From assembly GCA_017307505.1 (NCBI GenBank), contig JAFKEE010000016.1:310001-374000 (forward strand): DNA of 64,000 nucleotides, given 5' to 3'. Made by a program: the position numbers and the translations under genes. This DNA is from Acidobacteriota bacterium (lineage in GTDB: Bacteria > Acidobacteriota > Terriglobia > Bryobacterales > Bryobacteraceae). Numbering within the stretch: position 1 is the stretch's first letter; every line of letters begins with the position of its first letter. Shown here piece after piece: positions 25,624-38,008 of the stretch. The notes under the pieces are model-generated. The model had not been told where the DNA came from. It searched no databases and was given only the letters and a program-made list of their open reading frames with translations.

Positions 25624-26997
25624 CTAGGCAGGACGCACCAGCGCCTGTGCCGCCGCACGGCCCGTGCGCACACAATCGGGGATTCCGATCCCCTCATACG
25701 CGTTGCCCGCCAGTTGGAGCCCGTTCAGGCCGCGCAGCAGGCCGCGCATCTCCTGCACGCGCGCCGCATGGCCCACGGTGTACTGCGCCATCGACTTGCG
25801 CCACCGCCGGATCCGCACAAACGCCGGCTTGGTATCCCAGCCCAGCAACTGCTTCAGTTCCGCACGCACCGTGGCCACAATCTCGTCGTCGCCCTGATCG
25901 AGGATCTCTTCGTGACCCGCCCCACCCAGGAAGCAGCGCAGCACCACGTGCGAGTCCGGCACACGGTAAGGGAACTTGGCCCCCACGAACGTGCAGGCCA
26001 CCAGGGTCTTGCGCTCTTTCGAAGGAATCAGGAAGCCGAACCCGGGAGGGATCGGTCCGCAATCCGCCCGCCGGTACCCCAATGCCAGCGTCACCGACGA
26101 ACTGTATTCAATCCCTTCCAGCAGTTGCGATAGCCGCTGCTGCACGTCCCGCAGCAACACGCCCGCCTGCCAGGCAGGACACGCCATGATCAGCCCTTCG
26201 GTCTCGACCGCCGTACCGTTCACACGGATCCGGTAGCCCGTCTCCGTCTTCTCGATGCCTTCCGCCCGCCCGGTGATCACATCACACTGGCCGTCGATGC
26301 GCCGCTGCAGCTCGTCGGTCAACTGTGCCAGCCCGCCTTTCAGCGTCTGGAACAACGGTGCCGGCTTGGCTGCTTTGGGCGCCTTCTTACGCGATTCCAG
26401 CACCCCGCGCGTCAGGCTGCCGTAACGATTCTCCAGCTCGACAAAGCGCGTCAGCACACTGCCCACGCTCAGCCGGGCCACCGATCCGCCGTAGACGCCC
26501 GACAACAGGGGCTCGGCCAGATAGTCCACCGTCTCCTGCCCGTAGTGATCGCGAATGAAGTCTTCCACCGTGCGATCCGGCAGCGGCTGCGCGGGCGGCT
26601 TGCGGAAGTATTCGAGCCCCATGCGGATCTTCGTACCCCACGACAGCAGCGGACTCGCAGCCACCGGCAGGATCTTCGTCGGCACCATCATCATCAGCCC
26701 GTCCGGCATCGCCATCAGCCGCCCGTTCTTTACGAGATAGGTGACGCGCGACGCGTCGTTCGAGCTGATGAGCTGGTCGCCCAGCCCGACTTCTTTGATG
26801 AGTTCGTTGGCCGCGGGTTTGGCCGAAAGAAAACTGTCCGGTCCGCCCTCGAGCACACAGCCTTCCACCGTATCCGTCTGGATGACGCCACCCAGCTGCG
26901 GCTGCTGCTCCACAATCGTGGGCCGGCGGCCGGCCTTCACCAGCTCATAGGCTGCCGAGAGCCCGGTGATGCCGCCGCCAATGATCACCGTCCGCAC
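25624..26997 (-). CDS. hemG: Protoporphyrinogen/coproporphyrinogen oxidase (HemG/HemY type)
   Basis: A 457-aa flavin enzyme oxidising the porphyrinogen ring late in heme synthesis. An FAD dinucleotide-binding N-terminus (VIIGGGITGLSAAYELVKAG, ending near residue 24) is followed by GGVIQTD, EGGPDSFL, the substrate-domain segment AEPLLSGVYGGS, and a C-terminal FAD motif GLQLAGNAYEGIGIPDC. Start is GTG 26997, one base after the hemE stop, so translation is coupled. Whether it acts on protoporphyrinogen or coproporphyrinogen cannot be told from these motifs. Ferrochelatase is not in the window. Confidence 0.9.
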   Translation of the reverse strand: MRTVIIGGGITGLSAAYELVKAGRRPTIVEQQPQLGGVIQTDTVEGCVLEGGPDSFLSAKPAANELIKEVGLGDQLISSNDASRVTYLVKNGRLMAMPDGLMMMVPTKILPVAASPLLSWGTKIRMGLEYFRKPPAQPLPDRTVEDFIRDHYGQETVDYLAEPLLSGVYGGSVARLSVGSVLTRFVELENRYGSLTRGVLESRKKAPKAAKPAPLFQTLKGGLAQLTDELQRRIDGQCDVITGRAEGIEKTETGYRIRVNGTAVETEGLIMACPAWQAGVLLRDVQQRLSQLLEGIEYSSSVTLALGYRRADCGPIPPGFGFLIPSKERKTLVACTFVGAKFPYRVPDSHVVLRCFLGGAGHEEILDQGDDEIVATVRAELKQLLGWDTKPAFVRIRRWRKSMAQYTVGHAARVQEMRGLLRGLNGLQLAGNAYEGIGIPDCVRTGRAAAQALVRPA

Positions 26998-26998
26998 G

Positions 26999-28036
26999 TT
27001 ACGGCTTGAACTCGCGGACCATCTGCACGACGGCCTTGACGTTCTCCACCGGAGTCTCGGGCAGGATGCCGTGGCCCAGGTTGAAAATGTGGCCCGGCCG
27101 AGTACCCGTCCGCTTCAGCAGTTCCTGTACCTTCGTCTTCAGCTCGGGCAGCGGAGCCAGCAGCGCCGCCGGATCCAGGTTGCCCTGAATCGCCGACCGG
27201 TAGCTGATGTCCATCCACGCCTGATCGATATTCAAACGCCAGTCGACGCCCATCACATCGCCGCCCGCCGCATGCAACTCGCGGAAGTAGCCGGCCGCGC
27301 CGGTGCCAAAGTGGATCACCGGAACACCCGTCGACCGGATGCGTTCAATCAGCGCCCGAGAATACGGAGCCACATACCGCACATAGTCGTCCGCGCCCAG
27401 TGCGCCAACCCAGGAATCGAACACCTGGATGGCACGCGCGCCGGCCGCCACCTGCAGCATTGCGAACGGGCCCAGCACGTCGACCAGCTTGCCCATCAGC
27501 CGCCGCCACAGCGTCTCGTCGCGGTACATCAGCGTCTTCGTGTTGATGAAGTTGCGCGACGCGCCGCCCTCGATCATGTAGCTCGCCATCGTAAACGGCG
27601 CGCCGACAAAACCGATCACCGGAACCTTGCCGGCCAGCGCCTTCGACACAATCTGAATCGACTCGCCGACATACCCGAGTTCATCGGTATTGGCCGTCGA
27701 CAGCGTATCCACATCGTGCGAGGTGCGGATGGGATTGTCGATCTGCGGACCCTCGCCGGCGACGAACTTCAGCCGCAGCCCCATCGGTTCGATGGGCAGC
27801 AACAGATCCGCGAAGATGATGGCCGCGTCCACGTCCAGTACTTCGACCGGTTGGAGCGTCACCTGCGCCGCCAGGTCAGGCCGCTTGCAGATCTCCAGGA
27901 TGCTGTTCTTGGCTCGGATCTCCCGGTACTGCTTCATATACCGGCCGGCTTGCCGCATAAACCAGACCGGCCTCACGTCCGTGGGACGGCGGCGGCAGGC
28001 ATCCAGAAAACGGCTGCTCATGGGAGGGACACGCAT
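26999..28036 (-). CDS. hemE: Uroporphyrinogen decarboxylase
   Basis: A 345-aa TIM-barrel enzyme that removes four carboxyls from uroporphyrinogen III. The signature RPVWFMRQAGRYMKQY lies near residue 22; IIFADLLLPIEPMGL, GFVGAPFTMASYMIEGG and FGTGAAGYF follow, and the C-terminus has FNLGHGILPETPVENV. ATG 28036 is preferred over the in-frame ATG at 28021 because GGAG sits 5 nt upstream. The gene thus overlaps the end of apbE by 19 bp. It is followed immediately by hemG, giving an apbE-hemE-hemG operon. Confidence 0.94.
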   Translation of the reverse strand: MRVPPMSSRFLDACRRRPTDVRPVWFMRQAGRYMKQYREIRAKNSILEICKRPDLAAQVTLQPVEVLDVDAAIIFADLLLPIEPMGLRLKFVAGEGPQIDNPIRTSHDVDTLSTANTDELGYVGESIQIVSKALAGKVPVIGFVGAPFTMASYMIEGGASRNFINTKTLMYRDETLWRRLMGKLVDVLGPFAMLQVAAGARAIQVFDSWVGALGADDYVRYVAPYSRALIERIRSTGVPVIHFGTGAAGYFRELHAAGGDVMGVDWRLNIDQAWMDISYRSAIQGNLDPAALLAPLPELKTKVQELLKRTGTRPGHIFNLGHGILPETPVENVKAVVQMVREFKP

Positions 28037-29064
28037 GCGATCTCCGATCTGTCTTCACACAGGAAGACCCGAAACTGCTTGGGCTTGTGCTGGGCGGCCC
28101 ACTGCCGGCCCAGGATGAAATAGGGTTTCGTCCACGCTTCGGTGTCGATGGTCCGTGGAGCAATCACCGATACAGACAACATCCCCTGCGCCGGATAACC
28201 CGTGCGCGGATCCATGATGTGGCTGTATGTCGTGCCCCCGGCAATGAAGAACTTCTCCGATGTACCCGACGTGGACATCGATTCGTCCTTCAGGAAATAC
28301 TCGGCCGCATTGACCTTTGGGTTGCGCGGATTGGGAATCGTCACGCGCCACCCCCGCGGTTCGTTCGGCGGTGCGCCAATGGCGTAGATGCTCGAACGGC
28401 CAGCCGTGATGATCCCGCTGGCCACGCCGTCCTTCTTTAAAATCGAAGCCATGCGATCCACCGCATAGCCCTTGCCGATCCCGCCCGGATCGATCTCCAC
28501 CGGCTCGTCAAACCGCACCGTCCCCGCCTTCGGATCCAGCTGGATGTGGCGCCAGCCCACACGCTGCATCGCCGTGCGGATCTCCGCCTTGTGCGGCGTG
28601 CGGCCTGTACCCTTGTAAAATCCCCAGATCTTCATCAGCGGACCGACGGTTATGTCGAACGCTCCTTCACTCTGCCGGCTGTATTCCACACAGGCGTTCA
28701 GCAGCTGGTACATCTCGGTGGATACTTTCACCGCCTGCTGGGGAGCCTCCCGGTTTACCCGGCTCCACTCGCTCTCCGGCCGGTAGTTGGACAACAGGTT
28801 GTCCAGCCGGCGGGCCTCCTCAAAGGCTTCGTCCAGGGCTGAATCCAGCGCGTACCTGTCGCTTCCGTAAACGGCGATCGTATAGGTTGTCCCCATCGAA
28901 TCCAGGGACCGTTCCAACCGCAGCAGGGATCCTGGCGCCGGTCCGGCCACTGCCGGCCATGCGGCCATTAACATTAGGAGTAGCACACAAGCCGCAAAAA
29001 TACCCCACTTTGTGACATTTACGGACCAGAATTTGAGGCTGCGGCCAGGGGGCGTGGGTTGCAC
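28018..29064 (-). CDS. apbE: FAD:protein FMN transferase (ApbE)
   Basis: A 348-aa flavin transferase that attaches FMN covalently to Thr/Ser of exported target proteins such as Nqr/Rnf subunits. An N-terminal hydrophobic helix (KWGIFAACVLLLMLMAAW) serves as signal or anchor. The family blocks are SMGTTYTIAVYG, SEGAFDITVGPL, DPGGIGKGYAVDR, a Gly-Arg-Ser segment near ITAGRSSIYA, and YSHIMDPRTGYPA with the Mg-binding Asp. The GTG at 29064 is the furthest upstream start; a later one would still keep the signal helix. No nqr/rnf genes are in the window, so the target is unknown. Confidence 0.9.
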   Translation of the reverse strand: MQPTPPGRSLKFWSVNVTKWGIFAACVLLLMLMAAWPAVAGPAPGSLLRLERSLDSMGTTYTIAVYGSDRYALDSALDEAFEEARRLDNLLSNYRPESEWSRVNREAPQQAVKVSTEMYQLLNACVEYSRQSEGAFDITVGPLMKIWGFYKGTGRTPHKAEIRTAMQRVGWRHIQLDPKAGTVRFDEPVEIDPGGIGKGYAVDRMASILKKDGVASGIITAGRSSIYAIGAPPNEPRGWRVTIPNPRNPKVNAAEYFLKDESMSTSGTSEKFFIAGGTTYSHIMDPRTGYPAQGMLSVSVIAPRTIDTEAWTKPYFILGRQWAAQHKPKQFRVFLCEDRSEIACVSLP

Positions 29065-29169
29065 GGGTTCGTTTCGGGCGCCTCGCGCGGCGCGCCCTGA
29101 TTTTAGCCTACAACTGAGACCCTTGCTGGGGCAAGAAAAGCTCTTATTTTCTTGCAGATGAGCGATAGC

Positions 29170-29547
29170 TCATTCCGGTTGGGGACCCTCATCGGTCTTC
29201 GGACGGCCCCGTCGTACCCGCCGCAGAAGTCTTTCGATTGGAGCGCTTTGCGCCGATCCCACACTCGATTTGAAGCGCAGCTCCGGCATCCGGAACAGCT
29301 CCAGCCTCTGCATCAGCTGATGCCGCAGATACCCCCGTGCCGACTCCAGCCCGGCTAGCGCCCTGGTCCGCTCCTCCGCGTCCAGCGGCAGCGCGACCAG
29401 CACGTCCGCCTGGCGCATGTCCGGCGACACCACAACTTCGGTGACCTCCACCTGGTGTATGCGCGGGTCGTCCGATTCATACCGGATGAGCTCCGACAAC
29501 TCCTCTCTCATCTTCTCGGCGACGCGGCGTGTACGAAGTGGATCCAC
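29170..29547 (-). CDS. rbfA: 30S ribosome-binding factor A
   Basis: A 125-aa KH-type RNA-binding protein that assists 16S rRNA maturation and cold adaptation. It starts MDPLRTRRVAEKMREELSEL and has DPRIHQVEVTEVVVSPDM and GYLRHQLMQRLELFRMPELRF, the usual RbfA sequence blocks; the C-terminus is an unstructured basic/acidic tail. In many bacteria rbfA directly follows infB; here infB is about 3 kb away and separated by a FAD enzyme gene, a repeat region with a transposase gene, and DUF503. It diverges from the FAD enzyme gene. Confidence 0.92.
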   Translation of the reverse strand: MDPLRTRRVAEKMREELSELIRYESDDPRIHQVEVTEVVVSPDMRQADVLVALPLDAEERTRALAGLESARGYLRHQLMQRLELFRMPELRFKSSVGSAQSAPIERLLRRVRRGRPKTDEGPQPE

Positions 29548-29662
29548 GTTACCAGCGTAGCCGATTGCGCGGATTTTCAGCGCCCCAAGTAGCGGCTCCG
29601 ATATGATAAGAGATTCCGTCGGATGGGCGCGCTTCTCGGAGGGGTCCGCGTCTCAATCGGAG

Positions 29663-31231
29663 ATGCACGTCAAGAAAGCAATCATCATTGGAGCCGGGCC
29701 TGCCGGGCTCACGGCTGCCTATGAACTGCTGACGCGCACGGGGATCCAGCCCATCGTGCTCGAAAAAAGCGAGCACTTCGGAGGCATCTCCCGCACCGCC
29801 AATTACAAAGGCAACCGGCTCGACCTCGGCGGCCATCGCTTCTTCTCCAAGTCGGACCGGGTCATGGAATGGTGGCGCCGCATGCTGCCGCTCCAGGCCC
29901 TCCCGCCCGGAACCCCCGAAATCACCTACCACCGCATGCGCCGCTCGCTCGACCCCGGCGCCGCCGGCCCGGATCCCGAACGCGAAGACAAGGTCATGCT
30001 CCTGCGGCCGCGCAAGTCCCGCATTTACTTCCGCCGCCGGCTCTTCCAGTACCCCATCACGCTCAGCCTCGATACGCTCCGCAAGCTCGGCCTGTGGTCC
30101 TCCTTTCTCATCGGGCTCAGCTACCTGCGCAGCGCCCTGTTGCCGCTGCAGCAGGAGAAGACCCTCGAAGACTTTTTCATCAACCGCTTCGGCCGCGAAC
30201 TCTATCGCACTTTTTTTCAGTCGTATACGGAGAAGGTGTGGGGCGTCCCCTGTTCCGCCATCAGCGCGGCCTGGGGCCGCCAGCGCGTGAAGGGCCTCTC
30301 GGTGCGCAAGGTCCTGGCCCATGCGTTCGGCAAGCTGCTGGGTCGGAATGGCGGCAACTCGAAAACCGAGACTTCGCTCATCGAACAGTTTCTCTACCCC
30401 AAGTTCGGGCCCGGCCAGATGTGGGAGGAGACCGCCCGCAAAGTGCGCGAGCTCGGGGGAATCATCCTGACCGGACGTCGCGTCGACGGCCTGACACTCG
30501 AGGACGGCAAGGTCACTGCGGTAGCGGCCACCAACCTGGCGACGGGCGAAGCGGAATCGTATCCGGCGGACTACTTCTTCTCCACCGCACCACTCTCGGA
30601 ACTGGTGAGTTCCATGACACCGCCGCCGCCCGCGCAGGTCCGGGAAGTCAGCCAGGGTCTGGTCTATCGCGATTTTGTCACGGTAGGCCTGCTGGTGCGA
30701 TCTCTGAAAATCCACGACGAAACGGAACAGGGCCGCAAGCTGATCCGCGACAACTGGATCTACATCCAGGAGTCAGATGTTCAGGTGGGCCGGCTTCAGA
30801 TCTACAACAACTGGAGCCCCTACCTGGTAGCCGACCCCAACACCATCTGGCTGGGCCTGGAGTATTTCTGCAACCAGTCCGACGCGCTATGGTCGAGTCC
30901 GGACGCCGACCTTGAGGCCCTGGCCCGCACGGAACTGGCCCGCATCGGCATCATCGAGACCAGCGATGTCCTGGACGCCACGGTTTTGCGAGTGGAGAAG
31001 GCCTACCCGGCCTATTTCGGAACCTACGACCGGTTTGGAGAGCTCCAGGCATATCTGGATTCCCTGGAGAATCTCTTCCCGATAGGCCGTAACGGCATGC
31101 ACCGCTACAACAACCAGGACCACTCGATGCTAACGGCCATGGTAGCGGTAGACAACATCCTGGAAGGCCGCACGGACAAATCCAACCTCTGGGAAGTCAA
31201 CACAGAAACCGACTACCAGGAAGAAGAGTAG
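29663..31231 (+). CDS. NAD(P)/FAD-dependent oxidoreductase (protoporphyrinogen-oxidase/UGM-like fold)
   Basis: A 522-aa flavoprotein. The FAD-binding N-terminus is [19 protein letters not shown], followed by [11 protein letters not shown] and [20 protein letters not shown], a pattern shared by UDP-galactopyranose-mutase-like and amine-oxidase-like proteins often found near glycosyltransferases. [10 protein letters not shown] and the C-terminal [18 protein letters not shown] and [19 protein letters not shown] match this group, whose substrates are poorly known; polysaccharide or isoprenoid roles have been suggested. The start ATG 29663 fits the FAD motif, though the GGAG immediately before it is too close for a good RBS, and the frame is open back to 29603. 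Confidence 0.8.
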   Translation: MHVKKAIIIGAGPAGLTAAYELLTRTGIQPIVLEKSEHFGGISRTANYKGNRLDLGGHRFFSKSDRVMEWWRRMLPLQALPPGTPEITYHRMRRSLDPGAAGPDPEREDKVMLLRPRKSRIYFRRRLFQYPITLSLDTLRKLGLWSSFLIGLSYLRSALLPLQQEKTLEDFFINRFGRELYRTFFQSYTEKVWGVPCSAISAAWGRQRVKGLSVRKVLAHAFGKLLGRNGGNSKTETSLIEQFLYPKFGPGQMWEETARKVRELGGIILTGRRVDGLTLEDGKVTAVAATNLATGEAESYPADYFFSTAPLSELVSSMTPPPPAQVREVSQGLVYRDFVTVGLLVRSLKIHDETEQGRKLIRDNWIYIQESDVQVGRLQIYNNWSPYLVADPNTIWLGLEYFCNQSDALWSSPDADLEALARTELARIGIIETSDVLDATVLRVEKAYPAYFGTYDRFGELQAYLDSLENLFPIGRNGMHRYNNQDHSMLTAMVAVDNILEGRTDKSNLWEVNTETDYQEEE

Positions 31232-31301
31232 AGCCCGGTCCCGCCGATTGCGCAAACCCCAGCCTCAGACCACTCCGGCCACCCATCCTCTCGAAGCCAG
31301 C

Positions 31302-31350
31302 CTACTCTCCCCCCAGCATTACCCTGGGCGCAGCCCAGGGCCCGCTGCAA
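31302..31350. repeat. REP-like repeat, copy 1
   Basis: A 49-bp direct repeat, identical to 31494-31542, beginning CTACTCTCCCCCC and containing the near-perfect palindrome CCCTGGGCGCAGCCCAGGG (8-bp stem, 3-nt loop). A weaker match continues about 25 bp upstream in both copies (CCACCCATC), and a degenerate fragment (ACTACTCCCCAGCATT) lies near 31402. The pair sits just before a RAYT-like gene, as expected for REP sequences. Confidence 0.8.
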
Positions 31351-31493
31351 TCTCAACGCCACTCGCATCCTTCCACTAACTCCTCCTGCCCAACACCGCA
31401 AACTACTCCCCAGCATTTGTGCCGGCATTGCCGTGAGGCCCCGCCGACCCAAAGCAGCCCAACTCGGACCAGCCACCCATCTTCCCGACGCCA

Positions 31494-31542
31494 CTACTCT
31501 CCCCCCAGCATTACCCTGGGCGCAGCCCAGGGCCCGCTGCAA
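31494..31542. repeat. REP-like repeat, copy 2
   Basis: Second identical 49-bp copy, 192 bp after the first in the same orientation, with the same GGGC-GCA-GCCC hairpin. It lies 83 bp before the probable start of the transposase-like gene, and the transposase reading frame remains open through it, which makes the true start uncertain. Confidence 0.8.
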
Positions 31543-31624
31543 CCCAGACAGCGTCCGCACCACCGACCAAATCCTCCGCACTAATCCAAAGAGAGAAAAC
31601 ACCTCCAGCCCCAACTTACATGGT

Positions 31625-32116
31625 GTGGTCGTTCTACTAACTTGGAGAGGCTATGCCCTCCACCCCACAACCCACAAAAGTGAAAACCTGGTCCATTGGC
31701 GGGAGCGCAACGCCAGATCTCGCCCATACCTTCTCGGGAAGCCGCACCGGAAACTCATCCTGGAGACCATTCGGAAGACCTGCGAGTCGAGGAACTACGA
31801 ACTCCTGGCCGCCCACATCCGCACCACACATCTCCATGTCATTCTGGACGCACCGTCAGACCCGGCCGGCAGCATGGGGACACTAAAACTCGAATGTACG
31901 AAGGCCCTCAAAGCCGCGAACTTAGCAACAGCGGCCGACCGCATCTGGGCCAACTACGGCCACATCCGGATCCTGAAGTCACCCTACGCCATCACCAAGG
32001 CCATCAACTACGTCCTACAGGGCCAGGGCCCGCCGATGGAAACCTATCGCGAAACAACGGCCCAGGACTCTCCGGGCAGCCCAACCCTCACTCCAACCAC
32101 TCAATCCCGCTACTAA
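31625..32116 (+). CDS. REP-associated tyrosine transposase-like protein (RAYT, Y1 type)
   Basis: From GTG 31625 the product is 163 aa. It resembles single-domain Y1 (IS200-like) transposases of the RAYT group: an HxH metal motif in AAHIRTTHLHVILDAP (His 69 and 71) and a candidate nucleophile Tyr about 58 residues later in TKAINYVLQGQG (Tyr 129). RAYTs cut and move REP hairpins at single-stranded DNA. Two identical REP-like repeats lie directly upstream. No good RBS is visible, and the frame extends back to 31433 through one repeat, so the start is a judgement. The 3' end overlaps the convergent DUF503 gene by 29 bp. Confidence 0.7.
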   Translation: MVVLLTWRGYALHPTTHKSENLVHWRERNARSRPYLLGKPHRKLILETIRKTCESRNYELLAAHIRTTHLHVILDAPSDPAGSMGTLKLECTKALKAANLATAADRIWANYGHIRILKSPYAITKAINYVLQGQGPPMETYRETTAQDSPGSPTLTPTTQSRY

Positions 32117-32375
32117 CCAGATTCGGCCCCAGAAACGCCGCCGCCGCCCGCTCCGCCGATTCCAGCACCTTCGCCGCATTCTCCCGCGACCCCGACACAG
32201 TCACCGCCGTCACCACCGACCGGTTCAGCAGGTTCTGATCCTCTACCTCGGCCACGGCCACATTGAACCCCGCCCGCAGACGGTCCTTCAGCCCTCTCAC
32301 CCAATGCCGCTTATCTTTCAACGAGTGCGATTGCACCAGTTCCAGTTCGAGAGTCAGTACGCCAATTGCCGCCAT
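32088..32375 (-). CDS. DUF503 (YlxP-like) protein
   Basis: A 95-aa protein of the DUF503/YlxP family, whose genes typically lie beside infB and rbfA. The start MAAIGVLTLELELVQSHSLK is characteristic: a beta strand, then HSLKDKR. A small ferredoxin-like fold is expected. A role near ribosome maturation is inferred only from gene neighbourhood. A terminator separates it from infB upstream. Its last 29 bp overlap the 3' end of the convergent RAYT-like gene, so the mobile gene sits right at its border. Confidence 0.85.
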   Translation of the reverse strand: MAAIGVLTLELELVQSHSLKDKRHWVRGLKDRLRAGFNVAVAEVEDQNLLNRSVVTAVTVSGSRENAAKVLESAERAAAAFLGPNLVSSGIEWLE

Positions 32376-32383
32376 AACGCAAA

Positions 32384-32411
32384 AAGACCCCGAGCCGAAG
32401 CCCGGGGTCTT
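32384..32411 (-). terminator. Intrinsic terminator after infB
   Basis: On the minus strand AAGACCCC and GGGGTCTT pair across a 12-nt loop that can itself pair partly, followed by a T-run (five T counting the stem end). It lies between the infB stop and the DUF503 start, so DUF503 is expressed by read-through or from its own promoter. Confidence 0.8.
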
Positions 32412-32423
32412 AGATCCATTGAA

Positions 32424-35867
<3,444 letters not shown>

Positions 35868-35941
35868 AGTTGAGACTGCCGGCCCTGTAGACAGGGCTAG
35901 CCCAACTCACTCCTTGCTCCGCCCCCCGTGGCCAGTTCAGA

Positions 35942-37372
35942 CTACTGCTCGACAGGAAGACCCGAGTTTCCCATCGTATCAGATTCATCTGTCACTGGTT
36001 GTTCCACGTCGGCCGGCGCGTTTGCCAGCTCACTTTCCGGCGCGTTTTCCACAGCCGGTTCTACTACTTCTTCGGTCACTTCTTCCGCCTGCGGTTCACC
36101 CGCCGGCGCGTCCAGGTGATTGTAGAAGGCGTTCACTGACGCGCCAATGGTTTCCACCACCGACGCATCAATTCCTGCAATCAGCTCGAGCTCCTCCGGA
36201 GTCATCGAACCGAGCTTCTCCACCGTTCCAATGCCGCCTGCCAGCAGCAACTCCAGAACAGGCTCCGGCAATTGATGGTCCAGCAGGGCGGAGAGGGGCG
36301 TCCCGGCCGAAAGGGCAGCCATGTGCGCTTCCACTTCCTGCCGCTTCTCTTCTTCCGTCTTGATGTCGATCCGCCAGCCCAGCAGCTTCGCCGCCAGCCG
36401 TACGTTCTGACCCTTCTTGCCGATCGCCAGCGACAGTTGCGAGTCCTCCACAATCACTTCCATGTGCTTTTCCACGGAATCGATGATGGCCACCCGCGAG
36501 ATCTTGGCGGGGCTCAGCGCATGCGTCGCGAACACCACCGGATCGTCGCTAAATTCAATAATGTCAATCTTTTCACCGCGCAGCTCGCGGATGATCGACT
36601 GCACGCGCATGCCCTTCATGCCGACGCAGGCGCCCACGCAGTCCACATCGCGGTCCCGGCTCAGCACGGCGATCTTGGTGCGCTCGCCGGCTTCCCGGGC
36701 ACATCCGCGAATCACTACCGTACCGTCATAGATTTCCGGCACTTCCTGCTCGAACAGGCGCATCACCAGCTCCGGCGCCGCGCGCGAAACAATCACGCCC
36801 GCATTCTTGCCGGTCTTGTCCACGCTGCGGATCACCGCCCGCACCCGCTCGCCCACCGAGAAGTTCTCCAGCCGCGACTGCTCTTTCTTGCCCAGCCGCG
36901 CTTCCGTTTTGCCCAGGTCGACTACCAGGTCAGGACCTTCCACACGCTTGATCGTGCAGTTCACCAGCTCGCCCACCCGGCCCGAATACTCGGAGAAGAT
37001 GTTCTCCCGCTCCGCCTCGCGCACCTTCTGCAGAATCACCTGTTTAGCAGTCTGAGCTGAGATCCGGCCCAACAGTTCCGTCGGCTTGGCGAAGCGGATC
37101 ACCGCCCCTACCTCGGCCGCCTTGTCGTACCGCCGCGCCTCCGCCAGGCTCACTTCCTTCGCCGCATCGGTCACCGGATCCGCCACGGTCTTCACGGAGT
37201 AAATAACAATGTTCCCAGTCTTCTCGTCCAGGTCAGCAACCAGTTCATCGGTGGACTTGAACTGTTTCCGAGCGGCCACAAGCATGGCGTCCTTCACCGC
37301 GTCGAGCACGATCTGAGGATCGATGCCCTTCTCTTTGCTCAGGATTTCAATGGACTGATAAATGGATGCCAA
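35942..37372 (-). CDS. nusA: Transcription termination/antitermination factor NusA
   Basis: Starting at TTG 37372 the protein has 476 aa. The NusA N-terminal domain begins ASIYQSIEILSKEKGIDP, then come an S1 domain (NCTIKRVEGPDLVVDLG), KH domains (CVGMKGMRVQSIIRELRGEKIDII and IGKKGQNVRLA) and a C-terminal helix-hairpin-helix-like stretch (LLLAGGIGTVEKLGSMTP) with an acidic tail of about 50 residues. The TTG start is chosen because GGGGAG lies 8 nt upstream and the sequence matches family starts; a longer frame to 37510 would overlap rimP. NusA binds RNA polymerase and modulates pausing. It lies 50 bp after rimP. Confidence 0.93.
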   Translation of the reverse strand: MASIYQSIEILSKEKGIDPQIVLDAVKDAMLVAARKQFKSTDELVADLDEKTGNIVIYSVKTVADPVTDAAKEVSLAEARRYDKAAEVGAVIRFAKPTELLGRISAQTAKQVILQKVREAERENIFSEYSGRVGELVNCTIKRVEGPDLVVDLGKTEARLGKKEQSRLENFSVGERVRAVIRSVDKTGKNAGVIVSRAAPELVMRLFEQEVPEIYDGTVVIRGCAREAGERTKIAVLSRDRDVDCVGACVGMKGMRVQSIIRELRGEKIDIIEFSDDPVVFATHALSPAKISRVAIIDSVEKHMEVIVEDSQLSLAIGKKGQNVRLAAKLLGWRIDIKTEEEKRQEVEAHMAALSAGTPLSALLDHQLPEPVLELLLAGGIGTVEKLGSMTPEELELIAGIDASVVETIGASVNAFYNHLDAPAGEPQAEEVTEEVVEPAVENAPESELANAPADVEQPVTDESDTMGNSGLPVEQ

Positions 37373-37422
37373 GCTGTACGCTCCCCTTCCGACTGATAAG
37401 CTACCCTCGAAACCGGGCGCCT

Positions 37423-37899
37423 TCACCACTCGAATTTCAGATTTGCCTTTTCGATTTGTTCCATCCGGACCCGGATGGCTTTGTCTACGCCCGTCTCGAG
37501 CACCACACACCCGTCCTCGTAACCGGCGAGTACGCCGTCCCAGCGGCGCTGGTTCTCCACCGGCTCACGCAGCGCAAGGCGCGCCTTCTTGCCGGCAAAC
37601 CGTGTGAAGTGCTCCGGACGGTACAACTTGCGTTCAACTCCTGGCGAACTCACTTCCAATTGGTAGGAGTCACCGGGAATGATGTTCTCTTCGTCAAGGA
37701 TGGCGCCCACCTGCTGCGAGACCGTCTCGCAGTCGGCTAGCGATACCCCCTCCGGTTTGTCGATGTATATCCGCAATACCCGGCTCTGGCCCGAACCCAG
37801 CAGCTCGAGAGACCACACCTCGAGCCCCTCGCGTTGTGCGACGCGATTGGCAATTTCGGTGATCTTCCCGACCAGGACTTCCCGGTTGCTGCCCGCCAT
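37423..37899 (-). CDS. rimP: Ribosome maturation factor RimP
   Basis: A 158-aa protein for 30S subunit maturation. The N-terminal alpha/beta domain contains LRIYIDKPEGVSLADCETVSQ in pieces matching RimP, then SYQLEVSSPGVERKLYRPEHF, the strongest family signature, and a C-terminal SH3-like domain. It is the first gene of the rimP-nusA-infB operon, the classical order. A terminator for the gene behind it lies 38 bp upstream of its ATG, so the operon promoter must lie close to the gene. Confidence 0.94.
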   Translation of the reverse strand: MAGSNREVLVGKITEIANRVAQREGLEVWSLELLGSGQSRVLRIYIDKPEGVSLADCETVSQQVGAILDEENIIPGDSYQLEVSSPGVERKLYRPEHFTRFAGKKARLALREPVENQRRWDGVLAGYEDGCVVLETGVDKAIRVRMEQIEKANLKFEW

Positions 37900-37939
37900 C
37901 TCGGTTCCTGCTTTGCTGAAACAGTAGCAACCAATAAAA

Positions 37940-37959
37940 AAGTGGGCTTTCGCCCACTT
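37940..37959 (-). terminator. Intrinsic terminator after the phosphoesterase gene
   Basis: A perfect 8-bp stem (AAGTGGGC with GCCCACTT) and 4-nt loop; on the minus strand it is followed by six T in all. It ends the phosphoesterase transcript just before the rimP operon on the same strand. Confidence 0.88.
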
Positions 37960-38008
37960 CCATGGTTCGCTAAATTTCAGTATACACCAGCAGTTCCAGG
38001 ACGCCTAA

